Source: Rhinopithecus roxellana | Taxonomy: Eukaryota > Chordata > Mammalia > Primates > Cercopithecidae | DNA: 64,000 nucleotides | Direction of reading: 5' to 3' | Assembly: GCF_007565055.1 (NCBI RefSeq) | Contig: NC_044550.1 | Coordinates: 90,759,674-90,823,673 of the forward strand | Shown here: piece by piece, positions 1 through 12,496 of the stretch | How positions within the stretch are numbered: the first letter of the stretch is position 1 | How the letters are laid out: each line of letters starts with the position of its first letter | Position numbers and translations under genes: made by a program | Notes under the pieces: generated by a model | What the model was told of the DNA's origin: nothing | What the model saw: only the letters and a program-made list of their open reading frames with translations | Databases searched by the model: none

Positions 1-322
1 GAGAGGAAGGATGCGGCATTTTGATGTGACAGTCTGACAGGTGGAAATCCCCCTAAGAAGAATGTGAGGAACATTAAGTACCTATATACTTACGCTGTAT
101 GTATTTGACACTAAATAGCAACTTTTCATATTACTCATATAATAACAGTAAATTGAGTATTGGGGAATGGTTTTATTTCAAGTACCAACATTCATGTATC
201 TCCATTTCTGTAATTGATCTTATTTAAATACAGTAACAATGTATCCTGGAAGATAGTTTGATGTTGTTGAAGCAGTACTCATTTATAAAAGTGCATGTAA
301 ATGAGTAACACCAAACTAAAGA
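1..322. other. Unassigned AT-rich DNA
   Basis: No gene, RNA or recognisable repeat seen. The stretch ends where an L1 tail begins. Confidence 0.5.
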
Positions 323-434
323 TAACATGGCACATGTATACATATGTAACAAACCTGCATGTTGTGCACATGTACCCTAGAACTTAAAGTATAATAAAAA
401 TAAGTAAATTAATTAAATAAAATAATAAAAAAAG
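323..434 (+). mobile_element. L1 3'-end fragment (3' UTR and A-rich tail only)
   Basis: From 'aacatggcacatgtatac' onward this matches the last ~85 bases of a primate L1 3' UTR, including 'acttaaagtataataaaa', followed by an A-rich tail. The same terminal sequence is seen at 4550-4640 and 62558-62661. It is an extremely 5'-truncated insertion with no coding sequence. I could not find a clean target-site duplication. Confidence 0.85.
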
Positions 435-3400
435 AACACATTGACAGCAAAGGTAGAGAAGTGATAACAGTGGCACATTCAAGAGTTGTCTGTGTGAAAA
501 GATGAGGTAGTGTCACCACAAGTATGAGATATTAAAACAAACGAAATCCTTATGTCAACAAGACAGCCAAGCTCTGGCTTGTTTACAAAAATTGATGGTG
601 AAAGTCACAACCTGGCAGTATTTTTAATAATGAGGATTTATATTTTAAGTGAGGCTTTGAGAAAATATGAGTCAAAGAAAAGCATGAGAGACAGTATTAC
701 TTAATAGAAAAATAAGGTCCAAGTAAGGTTCTGAACTGATTATTAATCAATGGGGAACATTCTATGAACTAGCAGCCACTACAAATCCTATAGACAGACG
801 ATTCCGTGCAAGAATATTCAAAACATGACTTATAATACTAACATCTTAAAGTGCTAGAGAACTGTTAATGGAAACAAATATAGACACTCCTTTAATATAA
901 TGTGTTGTCTTCTGGGTAATTAGTTCCACATTAAAATGATATGGTTTGAAAATCATTTTTCTGTAGAAAGAGTACCAAAATGCTATTCCTGTCTTGATCC
1001 CAAGACATTCATGAATGTCAAAACCCATAATATTTAATAGAGAAAAGTATGTACAATGTAAAACATAAATATTTCTAGTCATAAAAAAGTAGTAACTTTA
1101 AGTAACTTATGTTTTCTTTAACTCAGTGAAAATTCAGTGAGCATTTCCTGCCTATATAGGCTATGAGTTAAGTTTTGTAAGGTAAACAACAATGAATAAA
1201 TTTGTGATTCTAGCTTCAAGGGCTTTGTTTCATATAGCATATAAATTAATGTATCTCATCAATTGATTTATAAAAGCATATAAAAAATTAAAGTGTGGAA
1301 AATGGAGCATTTATATAAATCATAACAGGGCAAATCATTAGCTTTTGCTTCCTTTTTACCAGCCTGACTAGGTACTATCAAGCAAGCAGAGAGAAGTGAG
1401 GCTCCCTAGGATAACATAAGGATGATGCCTTCTGTCGATGGTTTGGAGCTGCAAGGTGGGGAAATGCAGCCAAAGCCGGAATGGCAAACAATCATCTTGT
1501 TTTGCTTTCCAACTAACTAGCACAAGTACTAACTTTATGGATAACTATTATGGAGATAATTGTAGGCATAGCAAAAAATATTAATAACCAATTACCCCTG
1601 TACTATCTTCAGATTTGGACTCTGAAAGAGTGATATTCTGCCTCTGCTGCAGTCTAGGGTTATAAGCATGTACTATCACAGAATGAGAGGAGGGAAAGTC
1701 AGAAATAGATAAAGAATTTCAGAACTGCAGGAAAAGAAACAGAAAGGCCTGTGATAAGATAACTAACAGGATCATATTTTATTCATATAATACTACACTG
1801 CACTGTAAGTTTCAAGTTTTGCACAAATTTTGTGCAATTCATCCTTATTTTTTTCTCTATTAGAAAGTAAAATGAAACCTTCAAAAATTGTTGAAAGTTT
1901 TTAGGATTTAGACGTATTTCCTTGGGGATGTTTTGCCAAGCATCTTTGGGAATACTGTTGGCAAAGCATTCATGAAACGACTTGAGAAAGTAAAGAACAG
2001 AACTTAATTTGTTCGTCTTTTTATCTTTTTTTTAAATAGTCCTCTAGAAACTGAAAGTATTAGTGATTTAATAGCTGGTCTTTCTTCTAAATTTAATCCT
2101 GTGATATATTTTTGTATATATTTCTGGGCAACCCATGTTAATTTATATTCCTGCTTATATAAGTGGTCTCAGCAAGTCGGTAAGTATAATTGGATGAGCA
2201 CTGTATCGATCTCTCTAATTAGAATTTTCAGTAAGTTGAACAGGAACTGCTTCTACTCTGATATGCATGTGTAATTTCCACTAAAGTGAGCAAGCATAAC
2301 TAAGGGCAGTGTTTTCCCCTTTGAACACTTTGAATTCTATGCACTCCAGATGCTACGGAAACTCCTATGACTATTCCCTTATTCAAACTGTTGATTTGTC
2401 ATGGCAACATAATTCCTTGTGAAATCACTTTTGTTTGTTTAAATGAAGTTTTAGACCCCTCCAAAGTAATATAAGTTCTGCTTATGGAGGCGTTAACTTT
2501 TCAGTGATGGAAGAAATACTTGTTAAGTGAAATGAAAATATTTGTCAAGGCCATCATGCTTCTAGTTTGATGATTCTGGACAGGATGCTGATACTAGCTG
2601 GCGGAAAGATATGAACATCTCTACAGATTAAAATGCAAATTTTATTGCTGAAAACAGCAATACACAGAAAGGCCATAGAGCCTTTTAGCTTTTCTGACAG
2701 CAGCTTGCAGAACCAGTGCACTGAATCACTCAATATCTTTAAGTGTCTATCCTATTCTGGAACTCTAATAAACATCTGCTCATACTGTGCCCATGCCAAG
2801 TTCCAGTTTTAAGAATATACAAGCTTCAACATTAAATAACTGTTAGGCGAGCACTTTCTGTGAGTAGATTGTGGTTAAATATGCTCTTAATTAAAAAAAG
2901 AAGGTGAAGTAAAGTAAAAGGTGACATACTATAGAATATCATATGGAGATCTTAAGCCTTGGAAATATAATTCTGATGATGTAAAAAAATTACAATTGGG
3001 ACTTGATTGATTTATACTAAATAAGAATATTTTAGTGCATGCAACAAATGAAATATTTTAATTCTGAAAAGGAAACAAGCAATTAAGGGATTAATTTTCA
3101 ACAAGCACGTATGAAGTGATGCTTGTTACCATGGCCCCCACTAGTTTGAGAGGATACAGAAAGAACAATGAAATAGTCTGCACTTCAAACACTTAAGAGT
3201 TTAGCAGGGATATACCCTCATAAACAACTAATTCCAGTAAAACATGGTAATACTCTGTTTTAAGGGTGCATTCTATGCCCAAGATTGATTATTGTTTTTG
3301 CAGTCTCTTGATATAGAGAAGCCAAATTGTATTCTAACTTGGTCTTCAGTGATATGCATTCAGAGAAAGTGAAGTTTTGTAGATGATCATAAAATCTAAT

Positions 3401-3588
3401 GCTGTCATCTTTTAATGACCTGTTGTGGTTTAGAATGCGGCAATTAAGAATACCAAATTTGCTCTTGGACAGGGTTGGAAACTTAGTGATGAATTTAGGT
3501 CTCCTTTTTTCAGGCTTTATGTCGACTTAGACTTATTAAGGGGTAAACCCTGGTCACTTAAAGGAATAGTATGTTCACTCAGATACCC
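435..3588. other. Unassigned AT-rich DNA, no gene seen
   Basis: Open frames are short and look random. Two small perfect inverted repeats are visible: 'tttgccaa'/'ttggcaaa' at 1932-1939 and 1958-1965, and 'tattgctg'/'cagcaata' at 2643-2650 and 2655-2662 with a 4-nt A loop. Neither has a T-run or box elements that would suggest an RNA gene. Confidence 0.5.
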
Positions 3589-3600
3589 ATTAATATATAA

Positions 3601-3720
3601 TTTTTTTTTTTTTTTGGGATGGAGTCTCTCTATGTTGCCCAGGCTGGAGTGCATTGGCTATTCACAGGCATGATCTCACTACTGATCAGCACAGGAGTTT
3701 TGACCTGCTCCGTTTCTGAC
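3601..3720 (-). pseudogene. 7SL RNA (SRP RNA) retropseudogene, 5'-truncated
   Basis: Read on the minus strand, this has the 3' third of the 7SL RNA: the S-domain segment 'aaacggagcaggtcaaaact', then 'ctgatcagtagtgagatcat', then the 3' Alu-domain part ending in 'gcctgggcaacatag', followed by an A tail (T run 3601-3615). The 'gctgatcagtag' S-domain sequence is absent from Alu elements, so this is a 7SL copy and not an Alu. It is flanked by an exact direct repeat 'attaatatataattt' (3589-3603 and 3721-3735), which marks L1-mediated retroposition. About 105 of the ~300 nt of 7SL remain, with several substitutions, so it is not functional. Confidence 0.9.
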
Positions 3721-3760
3721 ATTAATATATAATTTAATGGAAAATAGTACTTCTGGAGAT

Positions 3761-4057
3761 TACTATTATTATCCTTATTTTTGAGACGGAGCCTCACTCT
3801 GTCACCCAGGCTGGAGTGCAGTGGCGCTATCTTGGTTCACTGCAACCTCTGCCTCTGCCAAGCAGTTCTCCCACCTCAGCTTCCCAAGTAGCTGGGATTA
3901 CAGGTGCACGCCACCATGTCTGGCTAATTTTTTGTATTTTTAGCAGAGACGGGGTCTCACCATGTTGGCCAGGGTCTTGAACTCCTGACCTCAAGTGATC
4001 ACCTGCCTTGGCCTCCCAAAGTGCTGGGATTACAGGAGTGAGGTACCACACCCATCC
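3761..4057 (-). mobile_element. Alu (S-like), near full length, reverse orientation
   Basis: Both Alu arms are present in reverse complement, from 'tttttgagacggagcctcac' to 'cacacccatcc'. The A tail has decayed to 'tactattattatcctta' (3761-3777). The direct repeat 'acttctggagat' (3749-3760) against 'acttctagagat' (4058-4069) is the target-site duplication with one mismatch. The number of substitutions suggests an older AluS. Confidence 0.9.
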
Positions 4058-4180
4058 ACTTCTAGAGATATTAAACTCATTCTTTTCATTTCCTCAAATT
4101 ACATACTTAGATGACTTTAATTTCAAATATATAGAATGCCTTATTGTTGCCATATGTACTTCATAAAATACTGTATTTTC

Positions 4181-4645
4181 CACAATAGCAAAGACTTGGA
4201 ATCAACCCAAATATCCATCAGTGACAGACTGGATTAAGAAAATGTGGCACATATACACTATGGAATACTATGCAGCCATAAAAAAGGATGAGTTCGTATC
4301 CTTTGTAGGGACACGGATGCAGCTGGAAACCATCATTCTCAGCAAACTATCACAAGAACAGAAAACCAAACACCACATGTTCTCACTCATAGGTGGAAAT
4401 TGATCAGTGAGATCACTAGGACACGGGAAGGGGAACATCATACACCAGGGCCTTTTATGGGGGGGGAGGGGGGAGGGATGGCATTGGTAGTTATACCTGA
4501 TGTAAATGACAAGTTGATGGGTGCTGATGTGTTGATGGATGCAGCACACCAACATGGCACATGTATACATATGTAACAAACCTGCACGTTGTGCACATGT
4601 ACCCTAGAACTTAAAGTATAATAAAAAAATAAAAATATATAAAAA
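4181..4645 (+). mobile_element. L1 3' end (end of ORF2, 3' UTR, A tail)
   Basis: A 5'-truncated primate L1 insertion. It runs from the last ~75 codons of ORF2 through the G-rich 3' UTR tract (about 4458-4478) to 'acttaaagtataataaaaaa'. An imperfect direct repeat, 'aaatactgtattttc' (4166-4180) against 'aaatattgtattctc' (4646-4660), is the likely target-site duplication. In the 3' UTR the usual 'gttgatgggtgcagcac' is expanded by an ~18-bp local duplication (about 4513-4545). Confidence 0.9.
4221..4403 (+). pseudogene. L1 ORF2p C-terminal remnant (60 codons)
   Basis: This 60-codon open frame translates to the carboxy end of the L1 ORF2 protein (motifs 'DWIKKMWHIYTMEYYAAIKK', 'LSQEQKTKHHMFS') and stops at the expected position. 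It lacks the endonuclease, the reverse transcriptase and the Cys-rich region. It is a dead fragment of a truncated insertion and not a gene. Confidence 0.9.
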
Positions 4646-4660
4646 AAATATTGTATTCTC

Positions 4661-6587
4661 CCATGTACTTCAAAACTTTTACTTTCTTCTGAACTTTGAA
4701 CAGTGTAGTCAAAGCTGAGTTGGCTATAGATAGTTTAATAAGTATCATATTTTGTATTAATTTTTTATTAACCAAAATAATTATAGGTTACTATAAGCAA
4801 TGCATATATCAATTTAATATGGCTGGGCAACATGTAATTGTAAATGTATGTATGTAAAAAAATCCTTGTATGTATTTTGAATATAAATAAAAATGATTAG
4901 AAAAGTTTTTTTATTATTTACTCTTAAAATGTATTTATGCCTCCACTTTTCTTTATCACTTCGAATAACCTAGAGGTAATTGTATTTGCCTTATCTTTAA
5001 TTTCATTCATGAGGGCTTTCCTCCTGTCTCTTTCTCTTCTTTTATCTCTAACTTTGATAGAGGATTTAAGCTATATTTTACACAGCATAATTGTTCTTAA
5101 TACACACCTGACATTTCCTTACAGCATTCTTTGTTGCTAATATTTTTATTATATCACCACTGATTCTGAAAAATATTAAACATATATTAAATTTGACAGA
5201 TCCATTTATAATTTACATGTAACATAAATTATTTCATGTGTATTCTAGACAGAGTGGCTAGAAAACAAATGCATATTAAGACTATTATTGTTTGATAGCT
5301 AAGAATATGTATCTTCCCTTTACATGTGGAAAGAAGTACTATGAAAGATAAGATTACTGGATATTTACCAGTAATCTGAAGAAAGAAAATGACATACATG
5401 AATCATAACAAACCAGTGCTGACTTAGTAATTTTACTCTGAGAGGGAGTTCAAATATTAAAACTTAACAAATGTCGTCCTTATGCATTAAAGACAATAGT
5501 AAAAAAAAAAAAAAAAATGCATGGATGTATTTGTTGGTTGCAGTATAACCCAGCTCTCTCTTAATGGTTTTTGTAATTAAAACTGTTGAATAAAGGAAGG
5601 TGCGTGGCCAATAAGTGGTCATGCATGTCAATGAGAGTTGGGCCCATAGTCATTGGCCAGTATTTATGAGAGTGAAAAGGCTTCAAAAATATAGTCCTTC
5701 ATGTAAAGATCCTTCTATGAAATGTTTTAAAATCAAGGATAAAAAAAAGTTAGAGAGATTTTACCAATTTTGGGATTCTCATATGTGTGATATTTAAAAA
5801 GGGTTATGTGAGGATCTTGTATATGTCTATTCAAATCTATGAGTTGGAGAAGAAGCATACACAGGCATGCTTCTCACATCCCACACACACTTACATTCAG
5901 GTAATCATAGGCCTCCTTTGATATCTTCCTCTCTAAATCTTTTATAGATCATTTAAAACTCAGCCTCAATGTTCTGTTTCATCCAACTGACATGATTGAA
6001 AAGAGGACCAAGGCCAAGCATATCATTAGCCAAGAATTCATGGTTCCGATGCCACCAGAATAAGCCTGGTCACATTCCAGCCACTGCCACTCTAATCACA
6101 TCGTTGTTGCAAGTCATTGACAGGGTATAATGAACACACGGCTGATATGCTTTGAATGATAATTCTTTCATCTTTGTCTTAGGGATCCAAAGGCTGTTCA
6201 TTTTCTCTGAAAAAGCATCTCTTACAAAATTCTGTGGTTTTAATATTCATTTTGAAACTACACGTTATTATATTTAGGACATAAAATACATGATATTTTA
6301 AAGTAAATTCTGAGGGGAGATGTGCCATTATGGCATTTTATCATCATTTGGCATCTATTTGCTGAATTATGAAGATTCAATACTATTTATCTAATAAAAA
6401 TAATGTACAGTTGAATTGGGTAAACAACATAAACATGGATATAAAAGATATGTTTTCATATATTTTTAACAGGCAAAGCAGAAAAAGAGAATTTGTCAAA
6501 AACAATACATTGTAGGCAAGAGGGTGATGTAAATAATTTAAAAATAATAATACTATCCATCATATTTATATATTATTTATATATGAT
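4661..6587. other. Unassigned AT-rich DNA
   Basis: No gene seen. It holds a poly-A run at about 5501-5517 and a perfect hairpin at 5351-5377. The open frame at 5615-5797 (60 codons) resembles nothing I know. Confidence 0.5.
5351..5377. other. Perfect 10-bp inverted repeat, 7-nt loop
   Basis: 'agattactgg' (5351-5360) and 'ccagtaatct' (5368-5377) are exact reverse complements around 'atattta'. No polymerase III boxes or downstream T-run are seen, so there is no support for an RNA gene. Confidence 0.8.
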
Positions 6588-6710
6588 ATTTGACATTTAT
6601 TGAATTCTTACTGTTTACCAGTCACTGGACCAAGCTCTTCATATCATTTTACCCTGATGTATTTATACAATATTTATAAAAACTGTATAAGTTACATGGT
6701 AAGTCCTATA
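6588..6710 (-). repeat. MIR fragment (reverse orientation), degraded
   Basis: 'tttattgaattcttactgtttaccagtcactgg' (about 6598-6630, written here only as resemblance) followed by '...atcattttaccctgatg' follows the reverse-strand MIR pattern 'attgagcgcttactatgtgccaggcactg... tcatttaatcctcaca'. Heavy divergence fits the age of MIR. Assigned from memory of the consensus. Confidence 0.55.
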
Positions 6711-7043
6711 AATTCATATCTGGAGTGATTATCCTGTAACCCTGTAATAAAAGGCCAAAAAATACTTTTGCAAAAGTAAAACATTTGAACTGTGTTGTTA
6801 AGTGTCTGATTACTAAGACCTAAAATTTCCATCATTCCAAAGTATAGAAAAGTACATCATAAATAACATAGTTTTAGGGAAAAATGTGGCAACAAATTTC
6901 TGATGACATGATTTAGAAAATATTGACAACATCAGTTTGGCAACTGGGAAACGGTGAATGCAGTGGCTGGAAATGGGTAGAATTTAGAAATAAAGTTTGC
7001 AGAGGGTTTTGTGCACTTAGCTAAGATTGCTAAATCTTATGTG

Positions 7044-7232
7044 CTGCTTAATATATACCAGACACTCTTTGAAAGACTGTATGTATCAGAAATAATAATG
7101 CATTTTATACTTACAAGAGTCATATGAGATGGGCGCTTTTATTATCCCCATCTTATAATGGATAATATTGAATCCCAGAGTTTGACTTGCCCAGGATCAC
7201 AAAAGTAGTAAGAGACTAAGTATTTGGATTTT
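7044..7232 (-). repeat. MIR (reverse orientation)
   Basis: This contains the hallmark 'attatccccatcttataatg', then 'cttgcccaggatcac' and 'agtagtaagagactaag', in the same order as reverse-strand MIR ('attatccccattttacagatg... cttgcccaaggtcacacagctagtaagtgg'). It starts at 'accagacactcttt'. Confidence 0.7.
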
Positions 7233-9643
7233 TTTCATGTAGGTAATGGAGAGTCATGGTCTCTTACTATGTTGTGTAGGAGAGTGAGATATTAAAGTTC
7301 AAGATTATTAAGTTTTGAGACTAGTAAAATGGGAAAATAATGTTACCATTGAAAAAATAGGAAGTCAAAATGAGAATCCAATGAGGAGAACTGAACTGAA
7401 ATAGTATGCTTTCTTTGGGATTTTTAGAAAGTGAAAGAAGCAGGATAACTTTCTCAAGGGCACTATTATGAAAATTGAATCAAGACTTGCTCGTTTATAA
7501 TTTTTAATTTTACTTGACTTTCTACAAAGACAGGGTCACCACAAGAATATTAAAAGGTTCTTCAGAGAGGTGGTTCTGGATGATACATTATTAGAAAATC
7601 ATCTATAGTTTACCTGTGTCAAACTTTGAAACCTAGCCAAGTTATTTACAGTCTTCAGTTACAGAGTGGGAGCATAGCCCTGGGAGAGGTAGAAAAGGAA
7701 GAAGATCCTGGTAGCATATTTACACTAAGAACAATAGTGCCAACATCAGATAATTTATGTATTATGTATTATTTTTCAATTATACGAAAGGATTGCATGC
7801 TAGAGTGTTGGCTACGCATGTGTGCAGGTCCTGTGGTAGGGACAAAGTTATCATCTGTGAAGAGAGAATCTCTAGTGTATGTCTGGTCCTGAGACTTACA
7901 AATATAATGCCAGGAACATCTGACTTATACACTCAATATCTTCATTGTTAACATAAATTATTTCAGAGATTGCCAGATTATCAATTAAATGAGATATACA
8001 TGTAAATATACTTGTACATTACTTTATAAATATACTGAGTTCTATTATAAGCCCAATTTCAGTGGGTGACCAGTGTAAGCAGCAGACAGACACATTAAAC
8101 AGCATGGGAGTGTGCAGTATTGATATTCTTTTTGCAAGAGGAAGGAAACTGATCTCATTATGGCACAAGGTTGATTAATTGCCTGGGCTTTGAATTACAC
8201 AATATAGAATGAAGGCAGCATTAGGTGAATCCACAGTCGTATTTAATTTTTGTTTTTTAGAAAGTTGTCTAGAACATCTCCACATTTTATTTTACAGAAA
8301 AGCAGTTAAAAACAACTTATTTTCTGCATTGCCTTACTAGCAGATGAAAAAATAAATAAAAAGAAAACCATGTGTATAGGTCAGGCTCTGTGTGTGTGCC
8401 TACCAAGCTTGTTGGTTAATCAAAATAAGTAATTAATTCTTTCTGTAATCTCATTCTTTCAACTTGGCCACTATTTTCTTAATATTTAATTTACTGCTAC
8501 TTTTAATTATTTTATTGCAGCACACTTACATTAAGTTGCTCTTTGATATCTCTACTACTTTAGTAATTTCTATCTGATCTAAAATGTTTATTGTCTATTG
8601 TATCTTATTCAGAACTCTCCAACTGGGACTCTGTATAATTCAGAATTAATTATAAAAAAGGTATTGTAATGTCAGAACTTACATCCTTAAAAACACAATG
8701 CCTATCCCGGCCAGAATGCCTTTGGAGAAATGTCCTTGACAACTACATTATCAAACAACATCAATTGGGTTGGCAACGGTTAAGACTGACAATTACCTCT
8801 GGTTGCTACTCATATGGCCACTGTGCATCCTGGCATTTTATTTATCTTATTTCAACAGAATGAGAGTTTAAGTACACAAAGTAATTACCTGAAGGCTGAA
8901 CAGAATGGAGTGGACATTGCATCCTCATCAGAATTCAGTAGCCGTGTAAAAGAATGCGGATAAGTACAGAATGGACAGGGATAAATGACTGGCACAGTAA
9001 AAGAAAACTCCATATTGTTCTTTAATTGATATGAAAAAGAAGGGATGGTGTCATTTTAAGCTTTGTTTTTCCGCCACTTTTTAGGTTGGCATATGAATAT
9101 AAACTTAACTACTCTGAAGATTTCTAATTGCCATTCATGTAGTCTTAAAGAACCAGGTCCGGTCAGAAAGGAAAAAAATGGAAAAGGCACTTCCACATAC
9201 CCTTCTATAAACTTTGTCACTACGTTGTTATTCAAAAACATAAACTCCACCATTAAAATGACATCACAAAAGGGGTGCACCAGCCATCACACTTGATCTA
9301 TATACAGTTGTGCCAGAAAATATAGCTACATTTTTAATAAAGATCCTTAACATATTCTCTCAGGTGATTAAATGAGAAAGATTTCTGGAATAAATTCAGC
9401 TTCTACTAAAAGAAAACAGATGTTTTTATATTTATTCAGACTTGGATTAACACCAAATTATTTGCATGTGAGCCTGAGAATAATATGTACTGCACTTTAT
9501 TTCCCAGAATAATAAAAAATGTTGACAAGTAGAACAAGTATTAAACACAAGTATTTCTTATAGGGAATTCTTTGTATTTGTCATAAATTAATTTATGAGG
9601 AACTCTCACTAATTTAGGAGCCTAGAAATAATTTAAATAAATA
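7233..9643. other. Unassigned AT-rich DNA
   Basis: No gene recognised. Open frames on both strands at 7626-7951, 8669-8863 and 9056-9296 are short, overlap each other and match nothing I know. Confidence 0.45.
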
Positions 9644-9657
9644 AAATTAAATGTAGG

Positions 9658-9940
9658 GGCCAGGCGTGTTGGCTGACGCCTGTAATCCCAGCACTTTAGG
9701 AGGTCGTGGCAGGCAGATCACGAGGTCAAGAGGTGGAGACCATTCTGGCCAACATAGTGAAACCTCATCTCTACTAAAAATACAAAAACTAGCTGGGCGT
9801 GGTGGCACACGCCTGTAGTCCCAGCTACTCGGGAGGGGAGAAGGGTTTGAAACCGGGAGGTGGAGGTTGCAGTGGGCTGAGATCGTGCCAATGCACTCCC
9901 GCCTGATGGCAGAGTGAGACTCCATCTTAAAAAAAAAAAA
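9658..9940 (+). mobile_element. Alu (S/Y-like) with a right-arm deletion
   Basis: A complete left arm and most of the right arm, starting 'ggccaggcgtgttgg' and ending in an A tail. It is flanked by a perfect 14-bp target-site duplication 'aaattaaatgtagg' (9644-9657 and 9941-9954). In the right arm the stretch normally reading 'ggctgaggcaggagaat' is rearranged and shortened to 'ggggagaagggtttg'. Confidence 0.93.
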
Positions 9941-9954
9941 AAATTAAATGTAGG

Positions 9955-10474
9955 AAATTATCGGAGAAGAACTATGTGAGTGGGTTAATTTATACTTTCT
10001 CAGAATGCATGTTATAGGTTTATAACAAATGGTGGAAAGTATACATATGTAAATTCTTTGCAGGATTCATAGCAATAGAATGAAAATATAACTGAAACGG
10101 AATAAATATCTATTAATACAAGATTGCTAAATAAAATATAGGATAACCATAAGATGAAATAACATATAACCCTAAAAATATGAAGGGCAATTTATATGCA
10201 GTTAGCCAGAGAAGACTTTTATCATTCATACTTATTGTAGAACAGAGTGTTTAGTATAATCCTAAATGTGTTCAAATAATAAAAATTAATCAAGTTAATG
10301 ATTACAAATTTAAACATAAATATTAAATCCAGAAACTGATTTCCTCTATGAATTAATAATGACAATAGATGTAGGGAGGAACCTTTTAACATTTTCCTTA
10401 TGCTCTTTTATAAAGTTTAAAAATTTAAGTATGATAAAGCACTATGTTTATAATAATAAAATAAGATGTTTGGT

Positions 10475-10475
<1 letters not shown>
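9955..10475. other. Unassigned AT-rich DNA
   Basis: Nothing recognised. Confidence 0.5.
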
Positions 10476-10527
<52 letters not shown>

Positions 10528-10690
10528 AGACGGAGTCTCGCTCTGTCGCCCGGGCTGGAGTGCAGTGGCCGGATCTCAGCTCACTGCAAGTTCCGCCTCC
10601 CGGGTTTACGCCATTCTCCTGCCTCAGCCTCCGGAGTAGCTGGGACTACAGGCGCCCGCCACCTCGCCCGGCTATATTTTTGTATTTTTT
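10476..10690 (-). mobile_element. AluY (Old World monkey type), right arm only, long uninterrupted A tail
   Basis: An uninterrupted T run of 51 bases (10476-10526) precedes the reverse complement of an Alu right arm, which ends in the middle A-rich linker at about 10690. The variants 'agtggccggatctcagctc' and 'cgggtttacgccattctcc' are those I associate with cercopithecoid AluY. The body has very few apparent substitutions. I see no convincing target-site duplication. Confidence 0.88.
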
Positions 10691-12485
10691 TCACTTCACC
10701 CCTAGTTGTGTCCATGTTTCATAAATCTGGCTTTTTATGTTTTTAGGCATTAAAAAAATCCGTAATATTCTTTGAGGAGATATTACAAAGACTTCCTGTA
10801 TGGTTCTTTATATTATGTTGACAACAAACACATTTTTTGTAAGAAAATTTCTGTATCTAATTCACCTGATCGAGAAACTGATTTCTGGTAAAAAATAGTG
10901 TTAATGTTTTAAGTCAATCAGAACACGATCATGATACACATTCTACTTATATCTCTCTTGGAGAATGTGTTTAATGATTTTTGTGATGATTACCCTAAAA
11001 GCATTTTCAACTTCCTAAATTATTTAGCTTAATATTGTTTTAAATTTAGTAGCTGTTTTTATGATCTGCATTGTAAAATGCTGCATATGATATAAAAATC
11101 ATTTATATTTTAGATTAAATATTTAATTAAATGGAGATATAATTAAAATGGCCATTGTACGATATGAATAGATTCCCATTTTAGCTTGAGCTTTAGTCTT
11201 CTTATTTGTTCCTGTGATTAAAAGCCTTCAACCATTTAATACAGAAACAATATTATTTATTGATAAAATACTGTTATTTATTGAATAGCCTTTAAATCTA
11301 AATCTACATAGAAGAGAGTAATGTACAGTTTTCAAACATTAAAAATAGCTTTGGAAAAATATTCAAGTTCTTTAAATTACACCAAGTAAACATTTATCTT
11401 TTATTAATTTTTCTCTCAAAATTACTGGGACAAATGAACAAACAGCTATATGGTATACATTGTTGAAAAGTTTGGTCCAAGTTTTAAAGATATTAAAGAT
11501 ACAGAATCAAAATATCCGTGGACTAATTTGGGAGACTCGTATTCTGTCTTTGGCAATGAGGTTCATGGTGACACATTTACTGCAAATGGGGACGTTTGAG
11601 GGAGATCTGTTTTGTAGTACTCTTTCATTTTATAAGTCTTAGCTTTGGGGGACTGTGAACTAATGGAGATATTCAATAAGCAAAGAAAAATGTGAAATTG
11701 AAGGCATGAAAGAAAATCAGAGTTGAGATGCATTGCAGCCCTGACTGTGTTTAGATCACTAAATGTAAAGCATGTAAAGAAAAAGGAGTAGAAAAATAAG
11801 GTATCAAGGTTTGAAAAGAAGCCCAAGAAAGAGGAGGAAGGCTGAGTAAAGAAAATTCTAGAGAGTTTCATCATGGCAATCAAGAGAGGAGAAATTTTAC
11901 AAAGGTATAATATACAACATGGCCAAATGCAGCAGAGAACTTTAGAAACAGAAGAAAAATGTTTGTGAATGATACACAAACCTCATTTTCTTTCTACCTA
12001 TTTATTATTAAGTAATATTTATAAAGCTCTTGGAACAGTAACCTGTACTTAGTAAATCCATGGAAGTGTTTGATAAATAAAGGTACGATGATTTAGAATT
12101 AGAGAAGGTGACAGGTGACTTCTGTGATAAGCAGATTCAGTAGAAGTTAGATTGGATTGAGGACTAAAAGCAGAGACAGCAAGTACATGCCTCACTTTTG
12201 AAAACATTTTGTATACAACAAAAAGAGAAAGAGGTCTAAGATTTCTGTCCCAGAAAAGAGAATTAATGGTTTACAAAGGTTTGGTGATAAAAGGTTGAGT
12301 ATTCATACATGTAACCCAAATTTTATCAGTTAAATTGATTTTTTTAAAAAGGGTCATCTATGCTGGAGACCTAAGGCTTGAATTCTGTGGTAAAGGAATA
12401 GAAACATGATTGGATGCAATTAGTTTTCTACAAATGAGATGCACAAAAGAAAGAAAAAAAAGTCCTATTATCAATAAGGGCCTTG
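10691..12485. other. Unassigned DNA, possibly with old repeat sequence
   Basis: No gene seen. The 138-codon minus-strand open frame at 11563-11979 is the longest outside repeats, but it is Phe/Ser/Leu-rich as expected from antisense of purine-rich DNA, and it resembles no family I know. Confidence 0.45.
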
Positions 12486-12496
12486 AGAGTATTGTC

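Noticed and set aside
10359..10746. Open frames of 121 and 73 codons
   Set aside because: They translate the T tail (poly-Phe) and the reverse strand of an Alu. Such frames recur at 12410-12742, 48174-48473, 9647-9925, 62143-62421 and 63096-63317 for the same reason.
11563..11979. 138-codon minus-strand frame, the longest frame outside the L1s and Alus
   Set aside because: Phe/Ser/Leu-rich, as expected from the antisense of purine-rich sequence. No domain recognised.
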